Below, piece by piece: positions 24,503 through 32,279 of a stretch of 54,033 nucleotides of DNA. The translations under genes were made by a program, and so were the position numbers. The first letter of the stretch is position 1, and each line of letters opens with the position of its first letter. The notes under the pieces were generated by a model, which worked only from the letters and a program-made list of their open reading frames with translations, was not told where the DNA came from and did not search any database. Location of the stretch: positions 1-54,033 of the forward strand of contig CAIUDG010000054.1 in assembly GCA_903897925.1 (NCBI GenBank). Reading direction: 5' to 3'. This DNA comes from an uncultured beta proteobacterium. Lineage in GTDB: Bacteria; Pseudomonadota; Gammaproteobacteria; Burkholderiales; Burkholderiaceae_C.

Positions 24503-24600
24503 CATGGTCCTAGGGCATGGAATAAAAAATCCATCTTACCTGCGCTAGCAGTTTGCACTGCCAGCGCGCGGTAAAAATAGCGCGCACATGCTGCCAGAAA

Positions 24601-24801
24601 CTAGCAACAGCGGCCGATCCGCCCCACCCCACCGTAGCGTGCCAACTGGCGTTCCCGGAAAAACGCCTCATAGCTCATGGCTTCCTGCTCCGGGTGCTGC
24701 CGGCGCAGGTGCTCGACATAGGTCTGGTAGCTCGGCTGCCCCACCATGAGCAGGGCCGCCTGCCCCAGATAGCCACCGAGTTTCGACAGTTCGCTCAGCA
24801 C
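24601..24801 (-). CDS. YbdD/YjiX-family (DUF466) small protein
   Basis: 66 residues, closely resembling E. coli YbdD in length and motif order: LGGYLGQAALLMVGQPSYQ, then YVEHLRRQHPEQ, then EAFFRERQLARYGG and a C-terminal Cys pair. It probably starts at a GTG at 24801, which overlaps the cstA stop codon and fixes the length to that of the family. Members of this family are encoded directly after cstA or btsT in many bacteria; their role is unclear and may be accessory to the transporter. The overlap implies translational coupling with cstA. Confidence 0.88.
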   Translation of the reverse strand: MLSELSKLGGYLGQAALLMVGQPSYQTYVEHLRRQHPEQEAMSYEAFFRERQLARYGGVGRIGRCC

Positions 24802-26867
24802 GACAGCAGCGCTCCGGAAGACTCCACCGTGGTCGGCGCGCTGGCGCGCCAGGCCAGCCAGCAGGCGCGCGCACCATAGACCAGAATACTCAGCACCACC
24901 AGCATGAAGGTGATACACAGCGCACTATCGATATAGTCGTTCAGCACGATCTGCTGCATCTGCGCCAGCGCCTTGGCCGGCGCCAGCAGCTCGCCGCGAT
25001 CCAGCGCCGACTGGTATTTGCCAGCATGCGCCAGAAAGCCAATTTTCGGATTGTCATGGAACACTTTTTGCCATCCGGCGGTCATGGTGCACGCCACCAG
25101 CCAAGCCGCCGGCATTGCCGCGACCCAGGCAAAGCGTTCGCGCTTCATCTTGAACAGCACCACCGTCACCAGAATCAGCGACACCCCGGCCAGCATCTGG
25201 TTGGAGATGCCAAACAGCGGCCACAGGGTGTTGATGCCGCCCAGTGGATCGACCACACCCTGGTACAGAAAATAGCCCCAAGCCGCCACGCACAGGCCGG
25301 TTGCCAGGCCATTGCTGACCCATGATTCGGTCTTGCGCAGCACCGGAACAAAGGTGCCCAGCAGGTCCTGCAACATGAAGCGGCCGGCGCGGGTTCCGGC
25401 ATCCACCGCCGTCAGGATGAACAGGGCTTCAAACAAAATAGCGAAGTGGTACCAGAAGCCCATCAGGGCCTTGCCGCCGAGCATCTGCGAAAAAATCTGG
25501 GCCATACCAACGGCCAGTGTCGGCGCGCCACCAGCCCGCGAAATAATTGTTTTCTCACCCACGTCATGCGCCGTCTGCGTCAGCATGTCGGGCGTGATGG
25601 CAAAGCCCCAGTGCGAAATCGCCTGCGCTGCACTGTCTGCAGTCACGCCAATCAGCGCCGCCGGGCTATTCATGGCGAAATAGACGCCGGGCTCAATGAT
25701 TGATGCTGCTACCAGCGCCATGATGGCAACGAAAGACTCCATCAGCATGGCGCCATAACCAATAAAGCGCGCATGCGCCTCCGACTCCAGCAGCTTGGGC
25801 GTGGTGCCCGAAGAAATCAGCGCATGAAAGCCGGACACCGAACCACAGGCGATGGTGATAAACAAGAATGGAAACAAGCTGCCGGACCAGACCGGACCGC
25901 TACCGTCTATAAAGCGGGTCGTTGCCGGCATTTTCAAATCCGGTGCGATCAGCGCAATGCCCAGCGCCAGCGCCGCGATCGCGCCAATTTTCAAAAAGGT
26001 CGACAAATAGTCGCGCGGCGCCAGCAGCAACCAAACCGGCAATACCGAGGCCACGAAACCATAGCCGATCAATATCCAGGTCAACTGCTTGCCGTCAAAG
26101 CTGAACAGCGGTGCCAGCGTGGCACTCTGTGCCACCTGGCCGCCCAGAACAATCGAAGCGATCAGCAGCACAAAGCCGAGCACCGACACTTCACCAATGC
26201 GCCCCGGACGGATATAGCGCGTATAGACCCCCATGAACAGGGCCAGCGGAATCGTCGCAGCCACGGTGAAAGTGCCCCACGGACTGTCCGTCAAGGCTTT
26301 CACCACAATCAGCGCCAGCACCGCCAGGATGATGACCATGATCATGAAGGTACCAAACAGCGCGATCACGCCAGGCACCGGACCCAACTCGGCCTTGATC
26401 AGCTCGCCCAGTGAGCGTCCGTCACGCCGGGTCGAAATAAACAGCACCATAAAGTCCTGCACCGCGCCGGCAAACACCACGCCGGCGAGTATCCAGAGCA
26501 TGCCGGGCAAATAGCCCATCTGCGCCGCCAGCACCGGCCCGACCAGCGGACCGGCACCGGCTATAGCGGCAAAGTGGTGTCCGAACAGCACGTATTTGTT
26601 CGTCGGCACATAGTCCAGTCCATCGTTGTGCCGCTGTGCCGGCGTCGCCCGGCGCGGGTCCAGCGACACCACGCGGTCGGCAATGAAGCGGCTGTAATAG
26701 CGATAGGCAATCAGATAGACCGCCAGCGCCGCCACCACGATCCACAGCGCATTCACGGTTTCGCCCCGGTTCAAGGCAATGGTGCCCAGCGCGCAAGCGC
26801 CCGCCAGCGCAATCAACAGCCACATCGCGTGGCGACTCCATCGGTGTTGTATTAGTCGTTCAATCAT
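24795..26867 (-). CDS. cstA: Carbon starvation protein A (pyruvate/peptide transporter)
   Basis: Inner-membrane transporter of the CstA family, whose studied members (E. coli CstA and BtsT) take up pyruvate and have been linked to peptide uptake. It is 690 residues with many hydrophobic helices. The N-terminal half carries the family signatures YYSRFIADRVVSLDPRRATP, GHHFAAIAGAGPLVGPVLAA and FISTRRDGRSLGELI. A CGSVSGFHALISSGTTPK block lies in the middle and WPLFGISNQMLAG near the C-terminus. The ATG at 26867 has an AAGGA six bases upstream; the longer GTG start at 26873 would overlap that site. The gene is followed by overlapping ybdD. A palindrome lies in the divergent spacer upstream (26955-26984). 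The neighbouring sensor cluster is a candidate regulator, by analogy with BtsSR-BtsT. Confidence 0.95.
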   Translation of the reverse strand: MIERLIQHRWSRHAMWLLIALAGACALGTIALNRGETVNALWIVVAALAVYLIAYRYYSRFIADRVVSLDPRRATPAQRHNDGLDYVPTNKYVLFGHHFAAIAGAGPLVGPVLAAQMGYLPGMLWILAGVVFAGAVQDFMVLFISTRRDGRSLGELIKAELGPVPGVIALFGTFMIMVIILAVLALIVVKALTDSPWGTFTVAATIPLALFMGVYTRYIRPGRIGEVSVLGFVLLIASIVLGGQVAQSATLAPLFSFDGKQLTWILIGYGFVASVLPVWLLLAPRDYLSTFLKIGAIAALALGIALIAPDLKMPATTRFIDGSGPVWSGSLFPFLFITIACGSVSGFHALISSGTTPKLLESEAHARFIGYGAMLMESFVAIMALVAASIIEPGVYFAMNSPAALIGVTADSAAQAISHWGFAITPDMLTQTAHDVGEKTIISRAGGAPTLAVGMAQIFSQMLGGKALMGFWYHFAILFEALFILTAVDAGTRAGRFMLQDLLGTFVPVLRKTESWVSNGLATGLCVAAWGYFLYQGVVDPLGGINTLWPLFGISNQMLAGVSLILVTVVLFKMKRERFAWVAAMPAAWLVACTMTAGWQKVFHDNPKIGFLAHAGKYQSALDRGELLAPAKALAQMQQIVLNDYIDSALCITFMLVVLSILVYGARACWLAWRASAPTTVESSGALLSC

Positions 26868-26954
26868 GGTCACTTCCTTGGGTTAGTTCACCCAGCAGTA
26901 TCGAAGTCGGCCGGCTGCGGCGCATGCGTGCTTTTGCAAAACGCCGCTGCGTGT

Positions 26955-26984
26955 AATTACATAAGGGTTGTCCCTTAAGTAATT
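26955..26984. promoter_or_regulatory. Palindrome in the cstA / sensor-cluster divergent spacer
   Basis: The arms AATTACATAAGGG (26955-26967) and CCCTTAAGTAATT (26972-26984) are complementary at 12 of 13 positions, with one symmetric A/A mismatch, around a TTGT centre. The element lies 87 bases upstream of the cstA start and 85 bases upstream of the divergent gene. It lacks a T-run, so an operator for a dimeric regulator fits better than a terminator. The regulator is unknown; the LuxR-type regulator at 30933 is a candidate by proximity only. Confidence 0.55.
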
Positions 26985-27069
26985 TGGCGTAGCGCCGGCC
27001 TGGATTCACACAGATGCCGGCGCGCGCACTTCGTCTGAAACTTGCCTCCAAGCAACAAGGAGGAAAACG

Positions 27070-27855
27070 ATGCAAGCGAACCGCACTTACACAACGCCGG
27101 CCAAGTTACAAAAAGTCTGGGCCGTACGCGCCATCGGCGTCTGCATAGCGATGGCACTGCTGGTACTGTCGGCGCCCTATGTATTGAGTGCCGTCGCCGC
27201 CGGCATCGGCATGCTGGCGCTGGCCGCCATGAGTGCGGTCGCGGTGCTGGTCTTTCACAGCATCCCGCTGGGCCTGCAAAAACTGGAAAACCGGTTGCTG
27301 CAACTGCGCAAGGACGAAGCCCGGCGCAATCCGATTGAGCAATTGCAAAACGAACTGCTGCGCCGCGCCGGAAAACTGAAGTCGTTCCAGCAAGCGTTGA
27401 CCACAGTGGGCGCCCAGATTGCCTCGATTTCGCAAATGCTGGAGGAGCGCAAACACAAAGACCCGGCGCACACGCTGCTGCGCCAGGAACAAGCCCTGCT
27501 GCGCCTGCAACAGTTCCATCACCTCAACCTGGGACGGCTGCGCTCGGCCCAGCTTGCGCTGGAAGAATTTCGTTTCACCATCGAGCGTAAGGAAAGCGAA
27601 TGGCGTATCTCGCTGGCCATCGACGACGCCACCGGTCTGCTCGATCCGAATGCCAGCGACAACCTGATGCACGAGCTGCTCACCGACACGGCACTGCGCA
27701 GCGTGCAGGAGCGCTTCAATGCCGTGTTCGCCGAACTCGATGTGCAAATGATCAGCCAGGATGCCCCCACCCGCAGCATGTTGCAGCAGGACGAACTGGT
27801 GCGTATGGGCGCACTCGAACTCGGCGCCAGCCGGTCTGCAGGAGCACACGCATGA
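27070..27855 (+). CDS. Membrane-anchored coiled-coil protein of unknown function
   Basis: 261 residues. A strong ribosome-binding site (AAGGAGG) precedes the ATG. Two hydrophobic helices (about residues 16-37 and 38-60) come first. A long, charged, Leu/Gln-rich coiled coil follows (about 62-190, e.g. LENRLLQLRKDEARRN and LQNELLRRAGKLKSFQQAL). A less regular C-terminal part carries DDATGLLDPNASDNLMHELL. The general plan recalls PspA-like or other membrane-associated coiled-coil proteins, but I see no diagnostic motif and assign no function. It heads the plus-strand cluster; the next gene starts within its stop codon (ATGA overlap at 27852), so the two products are probably made together. Confidence 0.75.
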   Translation: MQANRTYTTPAKLQKVWAVRAIGVCIAMALLVLSAPYVLSAVAAGIGMLALAAMSAVAVLVFHSIPLGLQKLENRLLQLRKDEARRNPIEQLQNELLRRAGKLKSFQQALTTVGAQIASISQMLEERKHKDPAHTLLRQEQALLRLQQFHHLNLGRLRSAQLALEEFRFTIERKESEWRISLAIDDATGLLDPNASDNLMHELLTDTALRSVQERFNAVFAELDVQMISQDAPTRSMLQQDELVRMGALELGASRSAGAHA

Positions 27856-28004
27856 ACTTCTGGACCTGGCTTGCGCGCCTGTGCAGCGCCGCCTTTATCT
27901 GCATCGTGCTCGCCAGCTGGTTGCTGCACAGCGCGCAGCCCGACCCCGGCGCCAACACCCCGAGCTCGCAACGCGCGCCCCCGTCGGCCCCGGTATTCCA
28001 TTGA
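27852..28004 (+). CDS. Small single-helix membrane protein
   Basis: 50 residues. It begins with MNFWTWLARL, then a hydrophobic helix (about residues 9-26, LCSAAFICIVLASWLLH), and ends in a Pro/Ser-rich tail of about 20 residues. The ATG overlaps the stop codon of the upstream coiled-coil gene, which suggests translational coupling. The helix and short tail fit a small membrane subunit with one end in the periplasm. I recognise no family. Confidence rests on the overlap, the helix and the position in the cluster, since an ORF of this size can occur by chance. Confidence 0.55.
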   Translation: MNFWTWLARLCSAAFICIVLASWLLHSAQPDPGANTPSSQRAPPSAPVFH

Positions 28005-28047
28005 TAGCCCCCTCCTACCCGCCACTATGAAAGAACAGGACACCACC

Positions 28048-29024
28048 ATGAAATCAACTTCCCTATTCCAAGTTTGCTGCGCCAGCGCCGCAGCGCTGCT
28101 GCTGCTCCTGGGCACCCCGTGCCAGGCCCGAGAGGACTCCAGCACCAGCACCGACATGGCCAGCGCCTTGCGCGTCGGCAGCGGCCCCGACGGCAAGCTC
28201 TACCAATTGCTGGTGCGCGACATGCAGACCGTGTGCGGCAGCACCGTGCCGCTGGTGAATGTGCCAACCGTGGGTGGCATCCCGAACCTGCTGGGCCTGT
28301 CTGCCAGCCAGCTCGAACTGGGCATCGTGCAGCTCGACACGCTGCGCCAAATCGGCAAGGACGGGATGAGAATATCCAAACCCTGCAAGCCGTGATGCCG
28401 CTGCACACCAACCTGCTGCACATGCTGAGCCTGCACGACGGCTACCGCGTCGGCGAATACAAGCGCAGCCTGCTGCCCTGGAGCCAGGGTGACAGCCGGG
28501 AAATACGCTATGTGCACAACTTTACCGACCTAAAAAACCAGTCTGTCGCGGCGGTCGGTTCGACCATTTTGCTGGGCCAGAAGCTCAGCGAAAGCAATAA
28601 CCTGAATATTACTTTTCGCAAAGCCGCCAACGATGACGAGGCCATCAAAATGCTGAAGGACATGCAGGTACAAGCGGTCTTTACCGATGGCGGCTGGCCG
28701 CTGCCGAGCATCACCCGGCTGCACAGTGATAGCGGCCTGGCGCTGGTCGAATACGACTTGCCGGCGCAGTCACCGTTTGTCATCGTCAAGCGCAATTATG
28801 AAAACATGGACGCCTTCAATCTGAAGTTCCTGGGCTCGCCGAACCTGCTGGTGACCCGGCCCTTCAAGCCCAATGGCGAGATGGGCAAGCGCGTCGCGGC
28901 GCTGCAGTCCTGCCTGCTGCGGCACCTGGAGCAACTGCAGGAAGGCCGCTTCCAGGCCGCCTGGAAGGAAATCAAGTCGCCCAACGACACCCTGGGCGTG
29001 ACCCGCTTCCCGGGCGGCAAATAA
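28048..29024 (+). pseudogene. TAXI/PBP2-like periplasmic solute-binding protein, frameshifted
   Basis: The reading frame starts at 28048 (ACAGGA eight bases upstream) with a signal peptide (LFQVCCASAAALLLLLG, cleavage near CQA). It then shows LRVGSGPDGKLYQLL and NVPTVGGIPNLLGLSA, which resemble TAXI-type TRAP solute receptors. The frame stops at 28395, but the homologous remainder continues in another frame to 29024 (NFTDLKNQSVAAVGSTILLG, then PFVIVKRNYENMDAFNLKF). Joining the frames needs one extra base, most simply a fourth G in the GGG run at 28363-28365. The joined protein would have about 325 residues. This could be a real mutation or a sequencing error. No TRAP permease genes are nearby. 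The next gene, an sCache histidine kinase, suggests a sensing rather than a transport role. The TAXI assignment is moderate; the shared superfamily (PBP2) is firmer. Confidence 0.65.
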
Positions 29025-29061
29025 ACGCGTTTACGATAGACCGCCAGAGGGAGTCCAAAAC

Positions 29062-30456
29062 ATGACCATCAGCCAGATTGCCGCCAAACGCAAAGCGCAA
29101 CTCCGCTTGCGCCTGCTGCTGATATTGTTCGCCAGCCTGCCCCTGATCGTAGCCGTGGTGGCGGTGGACTGGATGGTGCGTGACCTGATCACCGAAATGC
29201 AGAAAAACCAGGTGATTGCGGTGCAATCCATTGTGCTGCAGGCGCGCAAGGACGAACTGAAACACTTCGTGCAAGCCGGCAGCAAGGTCATGGCGCACTT
29301 CTGCGGCACGCACGATATGCCTACGGCACTCAGCCATGAAGGCAAGGAATTGCTGCGCCACATGGACTTTGGCGATCTGGCCGACGACAACTATTTCTTC
29401 ATCTACACCATGGACGGCAGCAACGTGATGCACCCGCGCCTGCCCGAAATCGAAGGCAAAAATCTGTGGGACTTCAAGGACGCGGCCGGCCACCTGATTA
29501 TTCAAGACTTGCTGAAGCACGCCCGTTCCAGCGACCACTTTGTCGACTATGTGTGGAACCGTCCGTCCACCGGACAGATCGAAGCCAAACTCGGCTATGT
29601 GGAATATGTGCCGGAATGCCAGCTGATGATTGGTACCGGCCTGTATCTGGACTATTTGAAGGAAGTCAAAGACTACATCGACAAGCAGACCAATGAAACC
29701 ATTCAGCGCACCCGCGACCGGATTGTGCTGATCGCACTCGGCGCCCTGTTTGTCGTGGCGGCCGGCGGCCTGACGCTGAACATCCGCGAACAACGCGTGG
29801 CCAACCAGAAATTGCGCCGCATGGCCCAGCAAGTCGTCGAATCGCAGGAGGCCGAACGCACCCGCGTCGCACGCGATTTGCACGACGGCGTCAGCCAGTG
29901 GCTGGCCGCCACCAAGTTCACGTTTGAAACCGCCCGCCTGCAATTGCAAAAGGGCGACACCGAGAGCTCCGCGCAAACCATCGGCAATGGGGTGCAGAAA
30001 TTGCAGGAAGTGATGCGCTATGTGCGCGAAATATCGCACCGGCTGCGTTCCGCCATGCTCGACGACGCCGGCCTGGGGCCGACCATCAAGCAAGAGAGCC
30101 GGGAATTCGGCGAGCGCACCGGCATCCGGGTCGAGGTCAATGTCGCGCCCCTGCCGACACTGCCCAAAGACCTGGAAAGCGATCTGTACCGGGCCTTTCA
30201 GGAAGCTACACGCAATATCGAAAAGCATGCCCATGCGAGCCTGGTGCAAATTTCACTGCACACCGAGCGCACCGGTTTGTGGCTGGTCATTCAGGACAAT
30301 GGCGTTGGCCCGGGCGCGACCCCGGCACTGCAGCGCGACGGCATCGGTCTCATCAATATGCGCGAACGCGTGGAACGCCATGGCGGCGAATTTGAGTTCC
30401 AATGCACACCGGGCCTGACCAAGGTCACCGCCTTCATTCCCCAGACCCATTTGTGA
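29062..30456 (+). CDS. sCache-domain sensor histidine kinase (HisKA_3 / NarL-type partner)
   Basis: 464 residues. A first membrane helix spans about 17-37. The periplasmic sCache_2-like domain spans about 45-215, with YFFIYTMDGSNVMHPRL, EGKNLWDFKD and PECQLMIGTGLYLD. A second helix spans about 221-240. A cytoplasmic HisKA_3 dimerisation domain carries the phospho-accepting His274 in ARDLHDGVSQWLAA. The HATPase has N-box Asn385 (EATRNIEKHAHAS), G1 DNGVGPG (412-418) and G2 GIGLINMRER. All catalytic boxes look intact. sCache_2 domains often bind short carboxylates such as acetate, propionate or pyruvate; the ligand here is inferred only. A GAGGGA site precedes the ATG. The kinase is followed after 13 bases by two response-regulator genes, so all three are probably one operon. 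Confidence 0.92.
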   Translation: MTISQIAAKRKAQLRLRLLLILFASLPLIVAVVAVDWMVRDLITEMQKNQVIAVQSIVLQARKDELKHFVQAGSKVMAHFCGTHDMPTALSHEGKELLRHMDFGDLADDNYFFIYTMDGSNVMHPRLPEIEGKNLWDFKDAAGHLIIQDLLKHARSSDHFVDYVWNRPSTGQIEAKLGYVEYVPECQLMIGTGLYLDYLKEVKDYIDKQTNETIQRTRDRIVLIALGALFVVAAGGLTLNIREQRVANQKLRRMAQQVVESQEAERTRVARDLHDGVSQWLAATKFTFETARLQLQKGDTESSAQTIGNGVQKLQEVMRYVREISHRLRSAMLDDAGLGPTIKQESREFGERTGIRVEVNVAPLPTLPKDLESDLYRAFQEATRNIEKHAHASLVQISLHTERTGLWLVIQDNGVGPGATPALQRDGIGLINMRERVERHGGEFEFQCTPGLTKVTAFIPQTHL

Positions 30457-30469
30457 AAGCCTCCGTACC

Positions 30470-30931
30470 ATGACCGATTCAAGCCTAGTCACTCCTGCGG
30501 ATGGCCCCAGCAGCGTTCGCATCTTGCTGGTCGATGTGCATTCCATTTCGCGCGAAAGTTCGCGCCTGCTGCTGGACACGATTTCCGGTTTTGAAGTCGT
30601 CGGCGAAACCAGTGAACACCAGGAGGCCTTGCAACTGGTGCAGCAACTGCAGCCCGAAGTAGTCATCATCAGCATGCGCGTACAGGGCTCCACCGGGCCG
30701 GATACGGCACGCGAGGTGCTGCGCCTGCGGCCCGCCACCCACGTCGTTTTCTGGACGCTATTCGATGATCAGGAACACGTCCGTTCGGCGCTGGCGGCAG
30801 GCGCACAGGCCTATGTACTCAAGCAGGACCCGGCCGAGGAACTGGAAATAGCCATTGCCCACGCACGCCGTGGCGCGATCTATCTGTCACCGAGCCTGAA
30901 ACACATCAAAAAATCCCAGGGAGCTATCTGA
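30470..30931 (+). CDS. Degenerate stand-alone receiver-domain protein
   Basis: 153 residues comprising one receiver fold and a short basic tail, with no output domain. The order of motifs matches NarL-type receivers. However, the acidic pair is Asp22-Val23 instead of Asp-Asp, and the phosphorylation site is Ser68 (in VVIISMRVQG) instead of Asp. The switch Thr96 (FWTLFDD) and the conserved Lys118 (YVLKQD) are kept. It therefore should not be phosphorylated in the usual way. It may act as a phosphorylation-independent partner, for example by binding the kinase or the full response regulator. It lies between the kinase and the true regulator, one base before the latter, so it is likely coexpressed with both. 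Confidence 0.85.
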   Translation: MTDSSLVTPADGPSSVRILLVDVHSISRESSRLLLDTISGFEVVGETSEHQEALQLVQQLQPEVVIISMRVQGSTGPDTAREVLRLRPATHVVFWTLFDDQEHVRSALAAGAQAYVLKQDPAEELEIAIAHARRGAIYLSPSLKHIKKSQGAI

Positions 30932-30932
30932 C

Positions 30933-31637
30933 ATGCGCAGCAGAATCAATATTCTGGTCATCGACGACCATCCGGTAGTACGCCAGGGCGTGGTCAGCAT
31001 GATCCGCGAATACGGCGACAAATTTCATATCGTTGGTGAGGCCGTCAATTTTCAGGACGGCATGGCCAAGGTAGATGCGCTGGCTCCCGACGTGGTGGTA
31101 ACCGACCTGATATTCAGCGGCGACAGCCACAGTGGCATCGATGTCGTCACGGCCATGAACGCGCGCCAGCCACCGGTGCGCTGCGTACTTATTACGTCGA
31201 ATATGCAGGGCTACTGCATGGTCGACGCCTTCAAGGCCGGTGCCGCAGCATTTTTATACAAAGACTCGGATGGCCGCGAATACATGAAAGCGATTGAAGC
31301 AGCGCATGAGGGCATGACCTATTTTCCGCCGCAACTTGCCGGCGAACTGAATAAATGGGAGCGCCTGCCCAAGCTGACACCGGCCGAGGTGCGCCTGATG
31401 CCCTATGTGGCCAACGGCCTGACCTCCAAGGTGATCGCACGCGAGTTCAACCACTTGGACCAGCCCAAGGAAGTTGACTCGCGCACTATCGACCAGCACA
31501 AGCACAATATCAAGCAGAAGTTCGACATTGACTCCAGCGGTGCACTGGTGGCGTTTGCGATCAAATACTGCGACGACAACCGGCTCGACTACAAACACCT
31601 GGCGATGCATACCAAACGCCGCCTGCTCGACTTCTAA
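30933..31637 (+). CDS. LuxR/NarL-family response regulator with enlarged HTH
   Basis: 234 residues. The receiver is complete: Asp11-Asp12, phospho-acceptor Asp58 (DVVVTDLIF), Thr88 and Lys110. A C-terminal LuxR-type HTH spans about 147-213, starting KLTPAEVRLMPYVANGLTSK. Between the scaffold and recognition helices there are about eight extra residues (NHLDQPKEVDS, 173-183) where the family has about four; the recognition helix follows as RTIDQHKHNIKQKF. The C-terminus is extended by about 20 basic residues (ending TKRRLLDF). It is the probable DNA-binding partner of the sCache kinase. Its targets are unknown; the divergent cstA is a candidate. Confidence 0.9.
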   Translation: MRSRINILVIDDHPVVRQGVVSMIREYGDKFHIVGEAVNFQDGMAKVDALAPDVVVTDLIFSGDSHSGIDVVTAMNARQPPVRCVLITSNMQGYCMVDAFKAGAAAFLYKDSDGREYMKAIEAAHEGMTYFPPQLAGELNKWERLPKLTPAEVRLMPYVANGLTSKVIAREFNHLDQPKEVDSRTIDQHKHNIKQKFDIDSSGALVAFAIKYCDDNRLDYKHLAMHTKRRLLDF

Positions 31638-31640
31638 GCC

Positions 31641-32276
31641 TCAGGCAATGCCTATTACTTTGTGCGCTTGAATGCTCAGGCGCCATTGCGGATGCTGCAG
31701 GCAATAGTCCACGGCGCGTTGGGTATTTTGCCGGCGCTGCAGATCGTCCAGCGGTTGCAGAAAGAAATGGTCGAACGCCAGATCGGCAAAGCGTTCCGGC
31801 ATGGCGGCAGTTTGCGGATAGACCAACTTCAATTCATTGCCCTGGGTCAGCACCAGCGGCGCGTCCGCTTTGGGGCTGACGCAAATCCAGTCCAGGCCCG
31901 GCGGCGCTGGCTGCGTGCCATTGGTTTCCACGGCAACCTCGAAACCCGCTGCGTGCAGTGCGGCAATTAGCGCTTCATCCAGCTGCAACAGCGGCTCTCC
32001 ACCGGTGCACACCACCAGCGGCTTGCCGCGCACCCCTTGCGGCCACTGGCCCAACACCGCCTGCGCCAGCGCCTCTGCGCTGGCAAACTTCGCGCCGCCA
32101 GGTCCATTGGTGCCAACAAAATCGGTATCGCAAAACTGGCACACCGCACTGGCGCGGTCTTCTTCTCTGCCGGTCCATAAATTGCAGCCGGTAAAACGGC
32201 AGAACACTGCGGCACGACCCGCCTGCCCGCCTTCCCCCTGCAAGGTGTAGTAAATCTCTTTGACGCTGTAAGTCAT
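31641..32276 (-). CDS. queE: 7-carboxy-7-deazaguanine synthase
   Basis: Radical-SAM enzyme that converts 6-carboxytetrahydropterin to 7-carboxy-7-deazaguanine in queuosine biosynthesis. It is 211 residues. It has the non-classical cluster motif C-X14-C-X2-C (Cys31, Cys46, Cys49) with the insert GREEDRASAV, exactly as in the Burkholderia type, and the SAM-binding motif CTGGEPLLQLD. VETNGTQ and SPKAD follow. It lies three bases downstream of the three-domain QueD-like gene, which supplies its substrate, so the two form an operon. Its stop codon almost touches that of the convergent response regulator. Confidence 0.95.
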   Translation of the reverse strand: MTYSVKEIYYTLQGEGGQAGRAAVFCRFTGCNLWTGREEDRASAVCQFCDTDFVGTNGPGGAKFASAEALAQAVLGQWPQGVRGKPLVVCTGGEPLLQLDEALIAALHAAGFEVAVETNGTQPAPPGLDWICVSPKADAPLVLTQGNELKLVYPQTAAMPERFADLAFDHFFLQPLDDLQRRQNTQRAVDYCLQHPQWRLSIQAHKVIGIA

Positions 32277-32279
32277 GGC

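Noticed and set aside
24538..24600. Possible terminator after ybdD (GCGCGC inverted repeat)
   Set aside because: Only a 6-bp stem with a ten-base loop, no T-run directly after it, and poor pairing outside the core.
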